Shown here in pieces: positions 1-9,214 of a stretch of 64,000 nucleotides of DNA. The position numbers and the translations under genes were made by a program. Under the pieces are notes generated by a model. It did not search any database and was not told the origin of the DNA. It saw nothing but the letters and a program-made list of their open reading frames with translations. This DNA is from Vogesella indigofera (GTDB lineage: Bacteria > Pseudomonadota > Gammaproteobacteria > Burkholderiales > Chromobacteriaceae), in the NCBI RefSeq assembly GCF_028548395.1, contig NZ_JAQQLA010000004.1, forward strand, positions 186,001 to 250,000, read 5' to 3'. Within the stretch, counting starts at the first letter, position 1; every line of letters starts with the position of its first letter.

Positions 1-520
1 CGTGGCCGACCATCACCTGCTGCGGCTGGCTGTTGCCGGTGAAGCTGTAGCGGCTGCCGGCCGGCTGCGCCGCATCGTGGCTCAGCGCCGGCTGCGCGAT
101 GGCGGTGCCGGAGAACAGGTAGCGCCCCTCCTGGTCCTTGGTGTTGGCGGCGTAGAACAGGCTGTCGCGCAGGCTCTGCAGCGGCCCGGCCATGTCGCGC
201 AGGTCCTGCGCGGTGTAGCTGCCTTCCAGCGTCATCAGCAGCAGGTCGCGCATGTCGAGCATGTCGCGCCCCATGCCGGCCAGATAGGATTCGTTCACCG
301 ACAGCTTGCTGCGCACGCTGGCGATGTTGTCGCGGTACTGCCCCAGCGCCGCCTCTTCCCGTCCCAGGCGCAGCAGGCGCACGCTGGCGATCGGGTCGTC
401 GGATGGCAACAAGAGGCGCTTGCCGGACGACATCTGCTGCAGCAGCTCGGCGGTTTTGGCACTGGTCTGGTCCAGCGCCAGGCTCATGGTGGTGTGGTAC
501 TGGGTACTGGCGATGCGCAT
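1..520 (-). CDS. flgL: FlgL, flagellar hook-filament junction protein (C-terminus outside window)
   Basis: The first 173 codons of FlgL (HAP3), which joins hook to filament. The N-terminus begins MRIASTQYHTTMSLALDQ and continues with the flagellin-like heptad region (SSGKRLLLPSDDPIAS), typical of FlgL. The ATG is at 518-520 on the minus strand, downstream of flgK (which ends at 531) in the same direction, so it is the distal gene of the flgBCDEFGHIJKL operon. The gene runs off the left edge, so length and C-terminus cannot be judged. Confidence 0.93.
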   Translation of the reverse strand, partial: MRIASTQYHTTMSLALDQTSAKTAELLQQMSSGKRLLLPSDDPIASVRLLRLGREEAALGQYRDNIASVRSKLSVNESYLAGMGRDMLDMRDLLLMTLEGSYTAQDLRDMAGPLQSLRDSLFYAANTKDQEGRYLFSGTAIAQPALSHDAAQPAGSRYSFTGNSQPQQVMVGH

Positions 521-530
521 CGGCGGCTCC

Positions 531-1904
531 TTACAGCATGGCCAGCGTGCTGTCGAACAGCTCGTTGGCGACGGCGATCACTTTCATGTTCGCCTGGTAC
601 ATTTTCTGGAATTCGATCAGGTTGACCGCTTCTTCGTCGTTGTTGACGCTGCTGGTCGACTTCCAGCTGCTCTCCGCCTCGGTGCGCACCACCTCGGCGG
701 TGCTCAGCGCCGCCTTGTTCTGCTGGCTATCGATGGCGAGGCGGCCGGTGAGCTGCGAGTAGGCGTCGCTCAGCGTCACGCTGCCAAGGCCGGGGATCAC
801 CACCTGCTGGTCCTTCACCGCGATCAGTGCCAGCAGGTTCTGGCTGTCGCCGGCGGCGGTGGCATTGCCGGAGAAACCCAGCTGCGACGACTGGATCGCG
901 GCCAGCTGCAGCATGCCGTCGGCGCTGGCGGCGTCGAACACGAACAGCGGCGCGCCGGGGTTGCCGGCCATGTCGAAACCGGCGGCCAGCTGGCCGTTGA
1001 CGCGGTCGGCTAGCTCCTGCGCCAGCGTGCTCACCGCCGCCACCATCGGACGCAGTACCGTGCGTTCGTAGTGATTGAGACCGCCGAGCTGGCCGCCGAC
1101 ATTGTCGTTAGCCAGCACGAAGGTTTCCTGCGCGAAGGCCAGCGTCACCCGTTGCGAGCCGTCCGGCTGCGTACTGCTGGCAAGCGTGGCGGCGGTGTCG
1201 CCCATCACCAGCGGCTGGCCGCTGCGCAATGTCAGACTCTTGCTGCCGTCCGGCTGCGACATCACCCGCACGTCGACCAGCGCCGCCAGCTGGTCGATCT
1301 GGCGGTCGCGCTCGTCGAGCAGGCCGGAGGTGTTCACCTCCGACGACTGCACCGCGGCGATCTTGGCGTTGAGGGCAGCGATATTGCCGGACAGGCTGTT
1401 GATCTGGGTCAGCGTGGCGCCGCGCTGTTCGTTGACCGACGCCTGCTGCGTGGCATAGACGCGGTTGAGGTGGTTGACGCGCTGCGCCAGCGCGCCGGCC
1501 TCGCTGATCACCTGGTCGCGCAGCGGGCTGGAGCCGACATCGGCGCTGACCGCGTTCAGCGCGGCGTAGAACTTGTCGAGGCCGACCGACAGGCTGCTGC
1601 CGCTGTTGCCCATCACCTGTTCCAGCTGGGTGTAGTACGGACGCGCCGCGCCCAGCTCGCCACGGCTGGCCGCCGCCTGCCACAGCTGCAGGTTCTTGTA
1701 GTCGTCGCTGAAGCGGCGGATGGCAGTGACATCGACGCCGGCGCCGGCGCTGTGCGGATCGCCGGCATTGGGCACCAGCGTGGCCAGCACCACGCCCTGG
1801 CGCGAGTAGCCGGGGGTCATCACGTTGGCGATGTTCTGGCTGACGGTATTGAGCGCGGCCTGGGCGGCGGCGGTACCGGACAGCGCGTTGTGCACCATGC
1901 GCAT
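531..1904 (-). CDS. flgK: FlgK, flagellar hook-associated protein 1
   Basis: HAP1, the first hook-filament junction protein, exported by the flagellar type III system. 457 aa, shorter than the E. coli protein (547 aa). The N-terminal rod/hook motif is present (LNTVSQNIANVMTPGYSRQG, about residues 18-37), as is the matching C-terminal helix with NLIEFQKMYQANMKVI. The middle is Ala/Ser/Gly-rich. It lies between flgJ and flgL on the same strand with short gaps (9 and 10 bases), so it is co-transcribed. Confidence 0.96.
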   Translation of the reverse strand: MRMVHNALSGTAAAQAALNTVSQNIANVMTPGYSRQGVVLATLVPNAGDPHSAGAGVDVTAIRRFSDDYKNLQLWQAAASRGELGAARPYYTQLEQVMGNSGSSLSVGLDKFYAALNAVSADVGSSPLRDQVISEAGALAQRVNHLNRVYATQQASVNEQRGATLTQINSLSGNIAALNAKIAAVQSSEVNTSGLLDERDRQIDQLAALVDVRVMSQPDGSKSLTLRSGQPLVMGDTAATLASSTQPDGSQRVTLAFAQETFVLANDNVGGQLGGLNHYERTVLRPMVAAVSTLAQELADRVNGQLAAGFDMAGNPGAPLFVFDAASADGMLQLAAIQSSQLGFSGNATAAGDSQNLLALIAVKDQQVVIPGLGSVTLSDAYSQLTGRLAIDSQQNKAALSTAEVVRTEAESSWKSTSSVNNDEEAVNLIEFQKMYQANMKVIAVANELFDSTLAML

Positions 1905-1913
1905 AGCGTAACC

Positions 1914-2342
1914 TTACTGACGGAATGGGAGATTCACCGGCATCGCAAAGGCAGCAAGTTCGCTGCCGGCGCCGGCCTGTACTGGGGAATAAGCGACCGC
2001 CGCCGGCGATTCCTTAAGTGGCGGCGCCGCATTTTGCGGCAGCAGCTGCGCGATCAGCACCTCGCTGATGCCGAAGCGGCGCTCGCGCGCCAGCTGCTCG
2101 GCGATCGCCATATCGGCAAAATCGAGCATGTCGCTGTTGATGCTGTCGGCGAAGATGCTGTCCGGCCCGGCCATGCTGCGCGTCGCCTTGCGCATCTGCG
2201 CCAGCATCTCCTTGATGAACAGCGCCTCGAAACCTTCCGCCGCGCGCTCAACCTGCTGCCGCTGCGCCGGCGCGATCGCCGTCGGGCTATCTGCCGTTGC
2301 GGCCAACGTTGTGCCGCCGTCCGGGGAAAAAACCGTTTCCAT
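1914..2342 (-). CDS. flgJ: FlgJ, rod-scaffolding domain only
   Basis: 142 aa corresponding only to the N-terminal rod-binding half of FlgJ (AAEGFEALFIKEMLAQMRKA; then MLDFADMAIAEQLA). Classical FlgJ is about 310 aa and carries a C-terminal GH73 muramidase. Here that domain is absent, and a free-standing GH73 protein is encoded at 9215-9922. The start METVF is chosen because its ATG overlaps the flgI stop by one base (TGATG at 2340-2344). A copy of the 13-base repeat (2298-2310) sits near the 5' end, read as T-L-A-A. Confidence 0.92.
   Translation of the reverse strand: METVFSPDGGTTLAATADSPTAIAPAQRQQVERAAEGFEALFIKEMLAQMRKATRSMAGPDSIFADSINSDMLDFADMAIAEQLARERRFGISEVLIAQLLPQNAAPPLKESPAAVAYSPVQAGAGSELAAFAMPVNLPFRQ
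2298..2310 (-). repeat. 13-base repeat copy in flgJ
   Basis: Exact AACGTTGGCCGCA on the minus strand. Confidence 0.85.
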
Positions 2343-3442
2343 CAGATCACCACCAGTTCGCCGTCGATGGCGCCAGCCTGGTCCAGCGCCTGCAGGATGG
2401 CCATGATGTCGTCCGGGGTGGCGCCGGTGCTGTTGACGGTGTCGATGATGCTCTGCAGCCGCGCGCCGGCCGGCCACTGGAACATGCGGCCCTCGCCCTG
2501 CTCCACCCGCAGCTGCGATTCCGGCACTGCGGCGGTGGTGCCGTTACTGAAGGCGCCGGGCTGGCTGACCTGCTGCCGCTCGGAAATCACCACCTTCAGG
2601 CTGCCGTGCGACACTGCGGCCGGGCGTACCGTCACCCCCTGGCTGACCACCACGGTGCCGGTACGCGAATTGAACACCACCCTGGGCAGCTCGCCGCCGA
2701 CGTTGATGTTCAGCGCCTGCAATCGCGCGACGAAGGCGACGCGCGCGGTCGGGTCCGTCGGGGCCTGCACCTCGATGGCGGTGGCGTTGCGGGTGCTGGC
2801 GATGCGGCCGAAGCGCTGGTTGATGGCGTTGACCACGTTGGTGGCGGTCTCGAAATTGGGTTTCTTCAGGCTGAAGTGGACGCTGGGGCCGCTGTCGAAA
2901 TCGCTGGCGATCTCGCGCTCCACCGAGGCGCCGTTGGGAATGCGGCCGGAGGTCGGCGTGTTGACGGTGATGCTGGAGCCGCTCTTGCCCTGCGCCGACA
3001 GCCCGGCGATCACCACATTGCCCTGCGCCAGCGCGTAGATCTCGCCGTCGGCGGCGCGCAGCTGCGTCAGCAACAGGGTGCCGCCGCGCAGGCTCTTGGC
3101 GTCGCCCAGCGACGACACCGTGACGTCGATGGTCTGGCCGCGGCGATAGCCGGGTGGCAGCAGCGCGCTGACCGTCACCGCCGCCACGTTCTTCACTTTC
3201 GGATCGGCCTGCTCGCCCTGCTGCAGGCCCAGCTGTTTCAGCAGGTTGGCCACCGCCTGGCCGGTGAACTTGACCTGCGAATTGTCACCGCTGCCGTCGA
3301 GGCCGACCACGATGCCGTAGCCGATCAGCTGGTTGTCGCGGATGCCCTCGACGTGCACCAGGTTGCGCAGCGGCTGCGCCTGCGCCGGAAGGAGGCTGCC
3401 GCACAGCAGCAGCGCGAACAGCACGGAAAGGAATTTCGGCAT
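2342..3442 (-). CDS. flgI: FlgI, flagellar P-ring protein
   Basis: 366 aa. P-ring subunit that assembles in the periplasm around the rod. The preferred start (ATG at 3440-3442) gives a clean Sec signal peptide ([22 protein letters not shown]) and is preceded by a TAAGAGAA ribosome site. A longer in-frame start at 3466 would overlap flgH. The mature N-terminus has the family pattern [19 protein letters not shown], followed by GLDGSGDN. Family-typical length. It is co-transcribed with flgH (8-base gap) and flgJ (1-base overlap). Confidence 0.96.
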   Translation of the reverse strand: MPKFLSVLFALLLCGSLLPAQAQPLRNLVHVEGIRDNQLIGYGIVVGLDGSGDNSQVKFTGQAVANLLKQLGLQQGEQADPKVKNVAAVTVSALLPPGYRRGQTIDVTVSSLGDAKSLRGGTLLLTQLRAADGEIYALAQGNVVIAGLSAQGKSGSSITVNTPTSGRIPNGASVEREIASDFDSGPSVHFSLKKPNFETATNVVNAINQRFGRIASTRNATAIEVQAPTDPTARVAFVARLQALNINVGGELPRVVFNSRTGTVVVSQGVTVRPAAVSHGSLKVVISERQQVSQPGAFSNGTTAAVPESQLRVEQGEGRMFQWPAGARLQSIIDTVNSTGATPDDIMAILQALDQAGAIDGELVVI

Positions 3443-3450
3443 GATTTCTC

Positions 3451-4095
3451 TTAGAACGGCATCCACGGACTGGTAAAGAAGCGCGTCAGCCAGCCGGGGG
3501 CGTTGGCGTCGCTGAGCGCGCCGCGGCCGGAATAGGCGATGCGGGCATTGGCGATGCGCAGCGAGGACACGCGGTTGCGCGCGTCGATGTCGTCGCTGCG
3601 AACATAGCCGGCCAGACGCAGGAATTCCTCGCCCTGGTTCAGCGTCAGCTGCTTCTCGCCCTTGATCAGCAGCAGGCCGTTGGGCAGCACCTGCTGCACG
3701 ATCACGGTCAGCGCGCCGGACAGGCTGTTCTGCTGCGATGAGCTGGCGTTGCCGTCAAACTCGCGGCCGGCGGAGATGCCGACCTGGGTATCGAACTCGC
3801 GGGTGCCGATGATGGACGGCGTGATGCTGACGCCGGACTGCTTGTCGAAGCTGGTGCCGGCGCTCTTGCTGGCCTGGGTGGTTTCTTCCAGCAGCACCGT
3901 CAGCACGTCGCCGCTGCGGAAGGCACGCCGGTCGGACAGCAGCGACCAGCCGGCGGCCGGATTGAACACGCCGCCGGCCACGCCCCGCGCCGCTACCTCC
4001 GGTACCGGCGGCAGCGGCAGCTCCTCGCTGTCGCGCGCCAGCGGCAGCTGCGCGCAGGCCGACAGCAGCAGCAACAGCGGCAGCAGCGCCTTCAT
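3451..4095 (-). CDS. flgH: FlgH, flagellar L-ring lipoprotein
   Basis: 214 aa outer-membrane L-ring lipoprotein. It begins [14 protein letters not shown], with the lipobox cysteine at residue 14. The body contains the FlgH signature around [31 protein letters not shown] and the C-terminal part [14 protein letters not shown] / GYVRSDDI. The start ATG overlaps the flgG stop (ATGA, 4092-4095), indicating tight translational coupling. Confidence 0.96.
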   Translation of the reverse strand: MKALLPLLLLLSACAQLPLARDSEELPLPPVPEVAARGVAGGVFNPAAGWSLLSDRRAFRSGDVLTVLLEETTQASKSAGTSFDKQSGVSITPSIIGTREFDTQVGISAGREFDGNASSSQQNSLSGALTVIVQQVLPNGLLLIKGEKQLTLNQGEEFLRLAGYVRSDDIDARNRVSSLRIANARIAYSGRGALSDANAPGWLTRFFTSPWMPF

Positions 4096-4880
4096 CGCAC
4101 CGCCTGCGCCAGGTTCTGCATCATGTTGTCGGCAGCGGACAGCACCTTGGTGTTCATCTCGTAGGTACGCTGCGCTGCGATCATGTCCACCATTTCTTCC
4201 ACCACCTGCACGTTGGAGCCTTCCAGCGCGCGCTGGCGCAGCTTGCCCAGCGCATCGCTGCCGGGGTTGCCGACCACGGCCTCGCCGCTGGCGGTGGTCT
4301 GCTGGAACAGGTTGTCACCCAGCGCCAGCAGGCCGGTGGGGTTGACGAAGTTGGCCAGCGTCAGCTGCCCGACCTCGGTGGTGGCGGTGCCGCCGGACAG
4401 CGTCACCGACACCATGCCGCTGTCGCTGATGTTGACCGCGGTGGTATCCGCCGGCAGCGTGATCGCCGGCAACAGCGGCAGGCCCTGCGCGTTGACCAGG
4501 CGGCCCTCGGCGTTGACCTGCAGCTGGCCGGCGCGGGTGTAGCCGGTTTCGCCGTTGGCCATCTGCACCTGCAGAAAGCCCTGGCCGACAATCGCCACAT
4601 CCAGCGCCTGGCCGGTGGTGTTGATGCTGCCGGTGGTGAAGATCTTCTGGGTGCCGACCAGGCGGGTGCCGTTGCCCAGCTGCACGCCGGACGGCGACAG
4701 GTTGTTGTCGTCCACCTGCGCGCCGGGCTGGCGTTCCACCTGGTAGAACAGGTCTTCGAACACCATGCGGTCGCGCTTGAAGCCGACGGTGTTGGCGTTG
4801 GCGAGGTTGTTGGCGATGGCGCCCAGGCGCGCGTCCTGCGCCTGGATGCCGGTCTTGCTGATCCACAGTGCTGGATTCAT
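4092..4880 (-). CDS. flgG: FlgG, distal rod protein
   Basis: 262 aa, the usual FlgG length. N-terminal rod motif (ARLGAIANNLANANTVGFKR) and C-terminal motif (EEMVDMIAAQRTYEMNTKVL) are both intact. It forms the distal rod crossing the periplasm, inside the P and L rings made by its neighbours. Fourteen bases separate it from flgF upstream. Confidence 0.97.
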   Translation of the reverse strand: MNPALWISKTGIQAQDARLGAIANNLANANTVGFKRDRMVFEDLFYQVERQPGAQVDDNNLSPSGVQLGNGTRLVGTQKIFTTGSINTTGQALDVAIVGQGFLQVQMANGETGYTRAGQLQVNAEGRLVNAQGLPLLPAITLPADTTAVNISDSGMVSVTLSGGTATTEVGQLTLANFVNPTGLLALGDNLFQQTTASGEAVVGNPGSDALGKLRQRALEGSNVQVVEEMVDMIAAQRTYEMNTKVLSAADNMMQNLAQAVR

Positions 4881-4894
4881 GGTGGTTTCTCCTG

Positions 4895-5620
4895 TCAGCC
4901 GCGCACCAGGCGGTTGCCGGCCTCGACCATGTCATTGGCGGCGTTGAACATCTTCAACTGCATCTCGAAGCTGCGGTTCAGCGTCATCGAGGCAATCATC
5001 TCTTCCACCGCCGATACGTTGCTGCGCTCCAGATGGCCGCCCTGCACCCGTACCGTGTCGTCTGCGGCCAACGTTGGCTCCAGCCGGCTGACGATCAGGC
5101 CGTCGCTGGTCTTGCTCAGTTCTTCCGGCGCCGGTTTCACCAGCTTGAGACGACCAACCGCCTGCATCGCTTCCGAGCCCGGCGGCAGCACCGACACCGT
5201 GCCGTCGGCGGCTACCTGCACCTGGCGGTAGGCCGGCAGCACGATGGCGCCGCCGTCACCCAGTACCTGGCGGCCGCCCAGCATCAGCGTGCCGTCGGCG
5301 GCGACATCGAACTGGCCGCCACGGGTGTAGGCCTCGCCGCCGGCGGTGGCGACGGTGAAGAAGCCCTCGCCCTGGATCGCCACGTCCAGCTCGCGACCGG
5401 TCTGCGCGATCACGCCCTGCTTCACCGACACCGCGCTGGGCTGTAGCACCGTCATGTGGCGCGCGTCGTAGCCGTAGCCGGGCACCACCTGGCTGCTGGC
5501 GACCTCGATGTCGGCGCGAAAGCCGGGGGTATCGGCGTTGGCCAGGTTATTGGCGCGCACCTGCTGCGCCTTGAGGGTGCGGTTGGCACCACTCATGATG
5601 GTGTAGATCAGCGCGTCCAT
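4895..5620 (-). CDS. flgF: FlgF, proximal rod protein
   Basis: 241 aa. Begins MDALIYTIMSGANRTLKAQQ, then the rod signature RANNLANADTPGFRADI. Ends with the paired C-terminal signature SAVEEMIASMTLNRSFEMQLKM. The start MDALIY-T-MSGA is characteristic of FlgF rather than FlgG. Two bases separate it from the flgE stop at 5623. One copy of the 13-base repeat lies at 5063-5075, read P-T-L-A-A. Confidence 0.96.
   Translation of the reverse strand: MDALIYTIMSGANRTLKAQQVRANNLANADTPGFRADIEVASSQVVPGYGYDARHMTVLQPSAVSVKQGVIAQTGRELDVAIQGEGFFTVATAGGEAYTRGGQFDVAADGTLMLGGRQVLGDGGAIVLPAYRQVQVAADGTVSVLPPGSEAMQAVGRLKLVKPAPEELSKTSDGLIVSRLEPTLAADDTVRVQGGHLERSNVSAVEEMIASMTLNRSFEMQLKMFNAANDMVEAGNRLVRG
5063..5075 (-). 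repeat. 13-base repeat copy in flgF
   Basis: Exact AACGTTGGCCGCA on the minus strand. Confidence 0.85.
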
Positions 5621-5622
5621 GC

Positions 5623-6813
5623 TCAGACGGCCTGCATCAGGGCCTGGATCACCTGGTTCTCGGTGGAGATCACCTTGGTGTTGGCCTGGTAGTTGCGCTG
5701 CGCGGTCATCAGGTTGACCAGCTCGGCGGTGAGGTCGACGTTGGACTGCTCCAGCGCGTTGACCGCCAGCGTGCCGACGTTGCCGCTGCCCGGCGCCGAC
5801 AGCAGCGCGGTGCCGGAGGCGCCGGATTCGGTCCAGCTGGTATCGGACACCGCCACCAGACCGTTCTCGTTGGGGAAGGTCGCCAGCGCGATGGTGCCGA
5901 CGGCGCGTTTCTCGCCGTTGCTGTAGGTGGCGGTCACGGTGCCGTCCTCCTCCAGCCGCAGGCCGGTACGGGTGCCGGCGGCGTAGCCGTCGCTGCTGTT
6001 CACCGCCGAGGTGGTCTCGCCGGCGAATTGCGAGGTGCCGCTGTAGTCGACATTGACGCTCAGCGCCGCAGCGCCGGCCGGGGTGCCCAGCGGTAGCGCC
6101 ACCGGGGCCGCCGGGGCGGTCAGCTGGCCGTCGGTGCCGAAGGTCATCACCGCGGTGGTCGGCAGCAGCGCGCCGTTCATCGCGTAGTGCACGGTCACTT
6201 CGTTGGGATTGGTCTTCACGAAGTACTGCGTGACGCTGTGCTTCTGGCCCAGCGAGTCGAACACCGTCGACACGCTGGAGCCGTTAAAGGTAGCCGGATT
6301 GTTCTTGTCGAAGGCCACCGCCGGCGCCACCCAGCCGGAGGACAGGTTGCCGCTGTACTCCAGCGTGCTGCTGGCCTTGGCCGCGACCTGGCCGGTCGGC
6401 ACCTGGATGTCGCCCAGTGCGCCCAGCGTCCCCGCCGGCGCGCCCTCTACCGCGGCATAGCCCTGCACCTTGCGGCCGAAAGCATCGACCAGCACGCCAT
6501 CCTTGTCGGTGTTGAAGATGCCGACGCGGGTGTAGGCGACGCTGCCGTTGTTGTCCTTGGTGACGAAGAAGCCGCCGCCCTGGATCGCCGCGTCCAGCGC
6601 GCGGCCGGTGGCGACCACGCTGCCGCCGCGGCCGATGTTCTGGGTGGTGGAGCCGACCTCGACACCGGTGGCCTGGCTACCGGCGTACATCGAGGCGAAG
6701 TTGTCGCGGCTGGACTTGAAGCCGTAGGTCCCGGAGTTGGCGATGTTGTTGCTGATGTTGCCAAGCTGGCTATTGACGGCGTTGATGCCGGAAAGCGCGA
6801 TTTCGAAACTCAT
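5623..6813 (-). CDS. flgE: FlgE, hook protein
   Basis: 396 aa, close to the 402 aa of E. coli FlgE. N-terminus MSFEIALSGINAVNSQLGNI then SNNIANSGTYGFKSSRDNFA, and C-terminus VDLTAELVNLMTAQRNYQANTKV. It polymerises into the hook after FlgD capping. Placed directly after flgD in the operon (6-base gap). Confidence 0.97.
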   Translation of the reverse strand: MSFEIALSGINAVNSQLGNISNNIANSGTYGFKSSRDNFASMYAGSQATGVEVGSTTQNIGRGGSVVATGRALDAAIQGGGFFVTKDNNGSVAYTRVGIFNTDKDGVLVDAFGRKVQGYAAVEGAPAGTLGALGDIQVPTGQVAAKASSTLEYSGNLSSGWVAPAVAFDKNNPATFNGSSVSTVFDSLGQKHSVTQYFVKTNPNEVTVHYAMNGALLPTTAVMTFGTDGQLTAPAAPVALPLGTPAGAAALSVNVDYSGTSQFAGETTSAVNSSDGYAAGTRTGLRLEEDGTVTATYSNGEKRAVGTIALATFPNENGLVAVSDTSWTESGASGTALLSAPGSGNVGTLAVNALEQSNVDLTAELVNLMTAQRNYQANTKVISTENQVIQALMQAV

Positions 6814-6819
6814 GCTGAG

Positions 6820-7506
6820 TTAGCTCCTGGTAGACGAGGTGCTGCTGGCAGCCCCCAACAGTCGGGTGATCGACGACGCCGGGTACTCACCCAGCCCGGC
6901 AAGGGAAAGAATCGGTTCGCCGCCCTGCACCGGCAACCGCACCGCCTGCACCTCGGCGGCGAACTCCAGCCGCGCGGCGGACTTGGCGGCGGTGACCACC
7001 TGCGCCTGGTACTGGCCGGCCGGCAGGCCGTGGGCGGCCGGGTCCAGCGTGAAGGCGAATTCGCCGGCGGCCTGGCGCCCCAGCGTGATCAGTTTGCTGC
7101 TGCCGTCGGCGCCGGTGAGCTGCAGCTGCACCTCGTCGCTGCCGTCCAGCGTGATGCGCCCGCCAACCGGCTTGCCGTCCAGCTGCAGCCGGTCGCTCTG
7201 CACCAGCACCTGCTTGCCGACCTGCTCGCCCAGCGCTAGCCCCTGCAGCTCGCGCATCATCAGCGCATTGCTTTTCAGCTCCGACAGCATGCCCAGCGTG
7301 CTCTGCATCTGGTTCATCTGCACCAGCTGGCCGACGAACTGCGCCGGGTCGGTCGGCTCCAGCGGGTTCTGGTTCTTGATCTGTGCCATCAGCAGCGTCA
7401 TGAACATGTCGCTGTCGGCACCCAGCTGCTGGCCGGCTACCGCGCTGGCCTGCGTGCTGCCGCCGTTCTGGCTGCGCTGGTTGAGCGCGCTTGCGTCGAT
7501 GGCCAT
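6820..7506 (-). CDS. flgD: FlgD, hook cap / assembly protein
   Basis: 228 aa. Conserved N-terminal block DMFMTLLMAQIKNQNPLEPT then DPAQFVGQLVQMNQMQ marks FlgD, with an FnIII/Ig-like C-terminal part (VGGRITLDGSDEVQLQL). It is the scaffold needed to build the hook. The start ATG overlaps the flgC stop by one base at 7506. Confidence 0.96.
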   Translation of the reverse strand: MAIDASALNQRSQNGGSTQASAVAGQQLGADSDMFMTLLMAQIKNQNPLEPTDPAQFVGQLVQMNQMQSTLGMLSELKSNALMMRELQGLALGEQVGKQVLVQSDRLQLDGKPVGGRITLDGSDEVQLQLTGADGSSKLITLGRQAAGEFAFTLDPAAHGLPAGQYQAQVVTAAKSAARLEFAAEVQAVRLPVQGGEPILSLAGLGEYPASSITRLLGAASSTSSTRS

Positions 7507-7919
7507 CAGCCTTCTCCCAGTTTCAGCAGGTCCTGCTGCATCACCTTCACCCGCGCCATCACCTCGACGTTGGTCTGGAACGCGCGCGAGGCGGCCATCA
7601 TGTCGGTCATTTCCTCCACCGCGTTGACGTTGCCGAAGTAGACGTTGCCATCCTGGTCGGCCAGCGGGTTGGACGGATCGTTGACCTTGCGCACCGGCTT
7701 GTCACTTTTCACCACGTCCAGCACGCGTACACCGACGCCCTGCCACTCGCCGCTGCCCTGCATCTGGCTTGCGAACACCGGCTTGCGGCCGCGAAAGGCG
7801 GCGGCCTCGGAGCCGGCGGCGGAATCGGCGTTGGCCAGGTTGCTGGCCACGGTATTGAGGCGCACCGTCTGCGCGGTCATCGCCGAGCCGGCGATGCGGG
7901 AAATATCTCGGAAGGACAT
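7506..7919 (-). CDS. flgC: FlgC, proximal rod protein
   Basis: 137 aa. Begins MSFRDISRIAGSAMTAQTVR with the rod motif LNTVASNLANADSAAG, and ends in ETDMMAASRAFQTN-like sequence (VEEMTDMMAASRAFQTNVEV). Second gene of the operon, three bases after flgB. Family-typical length. Confidence 0.96.
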   Translation of the reverse strand: MSFRDISRIAGSAMTAQTVRLNTVASNLANADSAAGSEAAAFRGRKPVFASQMQGSGEWQGVGVRVLDVVKSDKPVRKVNDPSNPLADQDGNVYFGNVNAVEEMTDMMAASRAFQTNVEVMARVKVMQQDLLKLGEG

Positions 7920-7922
7920 GGT

Positions 7923-8288
7923 TTATTGCCCGGCAATCACTTTTGCCAGCCCCTTGTATTTCATGTTGAGAAAAGTCAGGCTGACCTGGAAATCGGCGAC
8001 GTTCTGCGTGAACTCGGCCTGCTCCACGCCCAGCTCCACGGTATTGCCGTCCCGCGACGGATGATTGGGCGTGCGGTACGCCAGCTCGCCGCCGTCGGTT
8101 TGCAGCAGCAGGCCGCCGGCAGTGTCGGACTCGGCAAGGGCGCTGCGGAAATCGAAATCCCGCGCCTGGTAGCCGGGGGTGCTTTCGTTGGCGATATTGG
8201 ATGCCAGTACCTTGGTACGTTCGGCACGCAGTTTCAGCGCCTCCGGATGCACGCTCAGCGCCTGACTCAGACTGAAGCCCATTGCCAC
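7923..8288 (-). CDS. flgB: FlgB, proximal rod protein
   Basis: 121 aa, first gene of the flgBCDEFGHIJKL operon. Rod signature LASNIANESTPGYQARDFDF at about residues 28-47. Two in-frame ATGs (8288 and 8282) are possible; the choice changes two residues. It diverges from flgA, with a 124-base intergenic region that must carry promoters for both. I could not pick a convincing sigma-28 or sigma-54 promoter there by eye. Confidence 0.95.
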   Translation of the reverse strand: MAMGFSLSQALSVHPEALKLRAERTKVLASNIANESTPGYQARDFDFRSALAESDTAGGLLLQTDGGELAYRTPNHPSRDGNTVELGVEQAEFTQNVADFQVSLTFLNMKYKGLAKVIAGQ

Positions 8289-8388
8289 ACCTCTTGCGGT
8301 TCTCTTAAGATGGATATGGTGGCAATGATTGACAATCCGGCCACCAGTTATAAGGCGATACTAATTAATCGTCCTACCGCAAGTACAC

Positions 8389-8402
8389 GTAATAATTACC
8401 AA
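8389..8402 (-). promoter_or_regulatory. Putative operator TTGGTAATTATTAC before flgA
   Basis: Read on the minus strand this is TTGGTAATTATTAC, with a GTAAT-A-ATTAC dyad. It lies just upstream of the flgA ATG. The spacer of the promoter at 11462-11490 has the closely similar TTGGTAATATTTAC (12 of 14 identical). Two sites are weak evidence for a shared operator. Confidence 0.3.
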
Positions 8403-8412
8403 GACCGAGCCA

Positions 8413-9138
8413 ATGGCAATATTCACAAACCGCCCGCCGGCCGCGCTGCGGCGCACGGCAGGCCTGCTGCTGCTCAGCGCCGGCAGCCTGCTGTCGCCGG
8501 CCGCGCAGGCCGCCACAGCGGCCGAACTGGCGCAGCAGAGCGCGCAGCAATGGCTGCTGCAACAGGCCGCCGCCAGCGGCCTGCGCGCACCGCAAATCCG
8601 GCTGCAGGCGCTGCCCGCCCGCCTGGCGCCGGGCAGCTGCCTCGGCAAGCCCGTGGCCGAGATCGGCAGCGACAGCCAGCTTGGCCGCGTGCGGGTACGG
8701 GTGCGCTGCCAGGGCGCCGGCGAGATCGGCTACCTGTTCCGCGCCGAAGTCAGCGGCCTGGCACTGGCCGCGGCCAACGATATCGCCCCCGGCCAGACGC
8801 TGGGCGCGGACGACGTCAGCGAGCAGCGCGTGCTGCTACGCAGCCCGCAGCCGCTGCTGGCGCCGGGCGTGGCCCTGGATGGCCTGCGCAGCAAGACGCT
8901 GATCCGCAAGGGCACGCCGCTGCGCACCCTGCTGCTGGAAACGGCGCCGCTGGTGAAACGCGGCATGGCGGTGGCGATCGTCGCCGAGCAGGAAGGCATC
9001 CGCGTTGAGGTGGCGGGCACCGCGCTGGAAACCGCCGGCAAGGACGAGTGGGTACGGGTGAAGAACGGCAACAGCGGCAAGGTCATCCGCGCCCGCGTCA
9101 TCGACACCGGCGTGGTCAGCCCGGAGATCAGCCAGTAA
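8413..9138 (+). CDS. flgA: FlgA, P-ring assembly chaperone
   Basis: 241 aa periplasmic chaperone for FlgI. A signal peptide is evident (TAGLLLLSAGSLLSPAAQA). The C-terminal SAF/ChapFlgA domain has the family pattern AANDIAPGQTLGADDVSEQ, then RKGTPLRTLLLETAPLVKRG and ending VRVKNGNSGKVIRARVIDTG. It is alone on the plus strand and diverges from flgB. No gene follows on this strand for about 14 kb. Confidence 0.95.
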   Translation: MAIFTNRPPAALRRTAGLLLLSAGSLLSPAAQAATAAELAQQSAQQWLLQQAAASGLRAPQIRLQALPARLAPGSCLGKPVAEIGSDSQLGRVRVRVRCQGAGEIGYLFRAEVSGLALAAANDIAPGQTLGADDVSEQRVLLRSPQPLLAPGVALDGLRSKTLIRKGTPLRTLLLETAPLVKRGMAVAIVAEQEGIRVEVAGTALETAGKDEWVRVKNGNSGKVIRARVIDTGVVSPEISQ

Positions 9139-9214
9139 GGCGCCCGGCCGGCAGGCTTCACCAAGCCGGCGCCATCGCGGCGGGTGCCCTGCTCAGGCCG
9201 GGTTCAGGCCAGCC

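Noticed and set aside
2..3454. Long plus-strand open frames opposite flgL, flgK, flgJ and flgI
   Set aside because: High GC leaves the antisense frames open. The minus-strand proteins are clearly flagellar and the plus-strand translations are repetitive His/Arg/Gln-rich sequences with no family features.
4801..8200. GTTGGCCAGG-type sequences in flg genes as further repeat copies
   Set aside because: These encode the conserved N-L-A-N motif of rod and hook proteins on the minus strand and do not continue into CCGCA.
8289..8412. Sigma-28 promoters for flgB and flgA
   Set aside because: No acceptable TAAA-N15-GCCGATAA pair on either strand.
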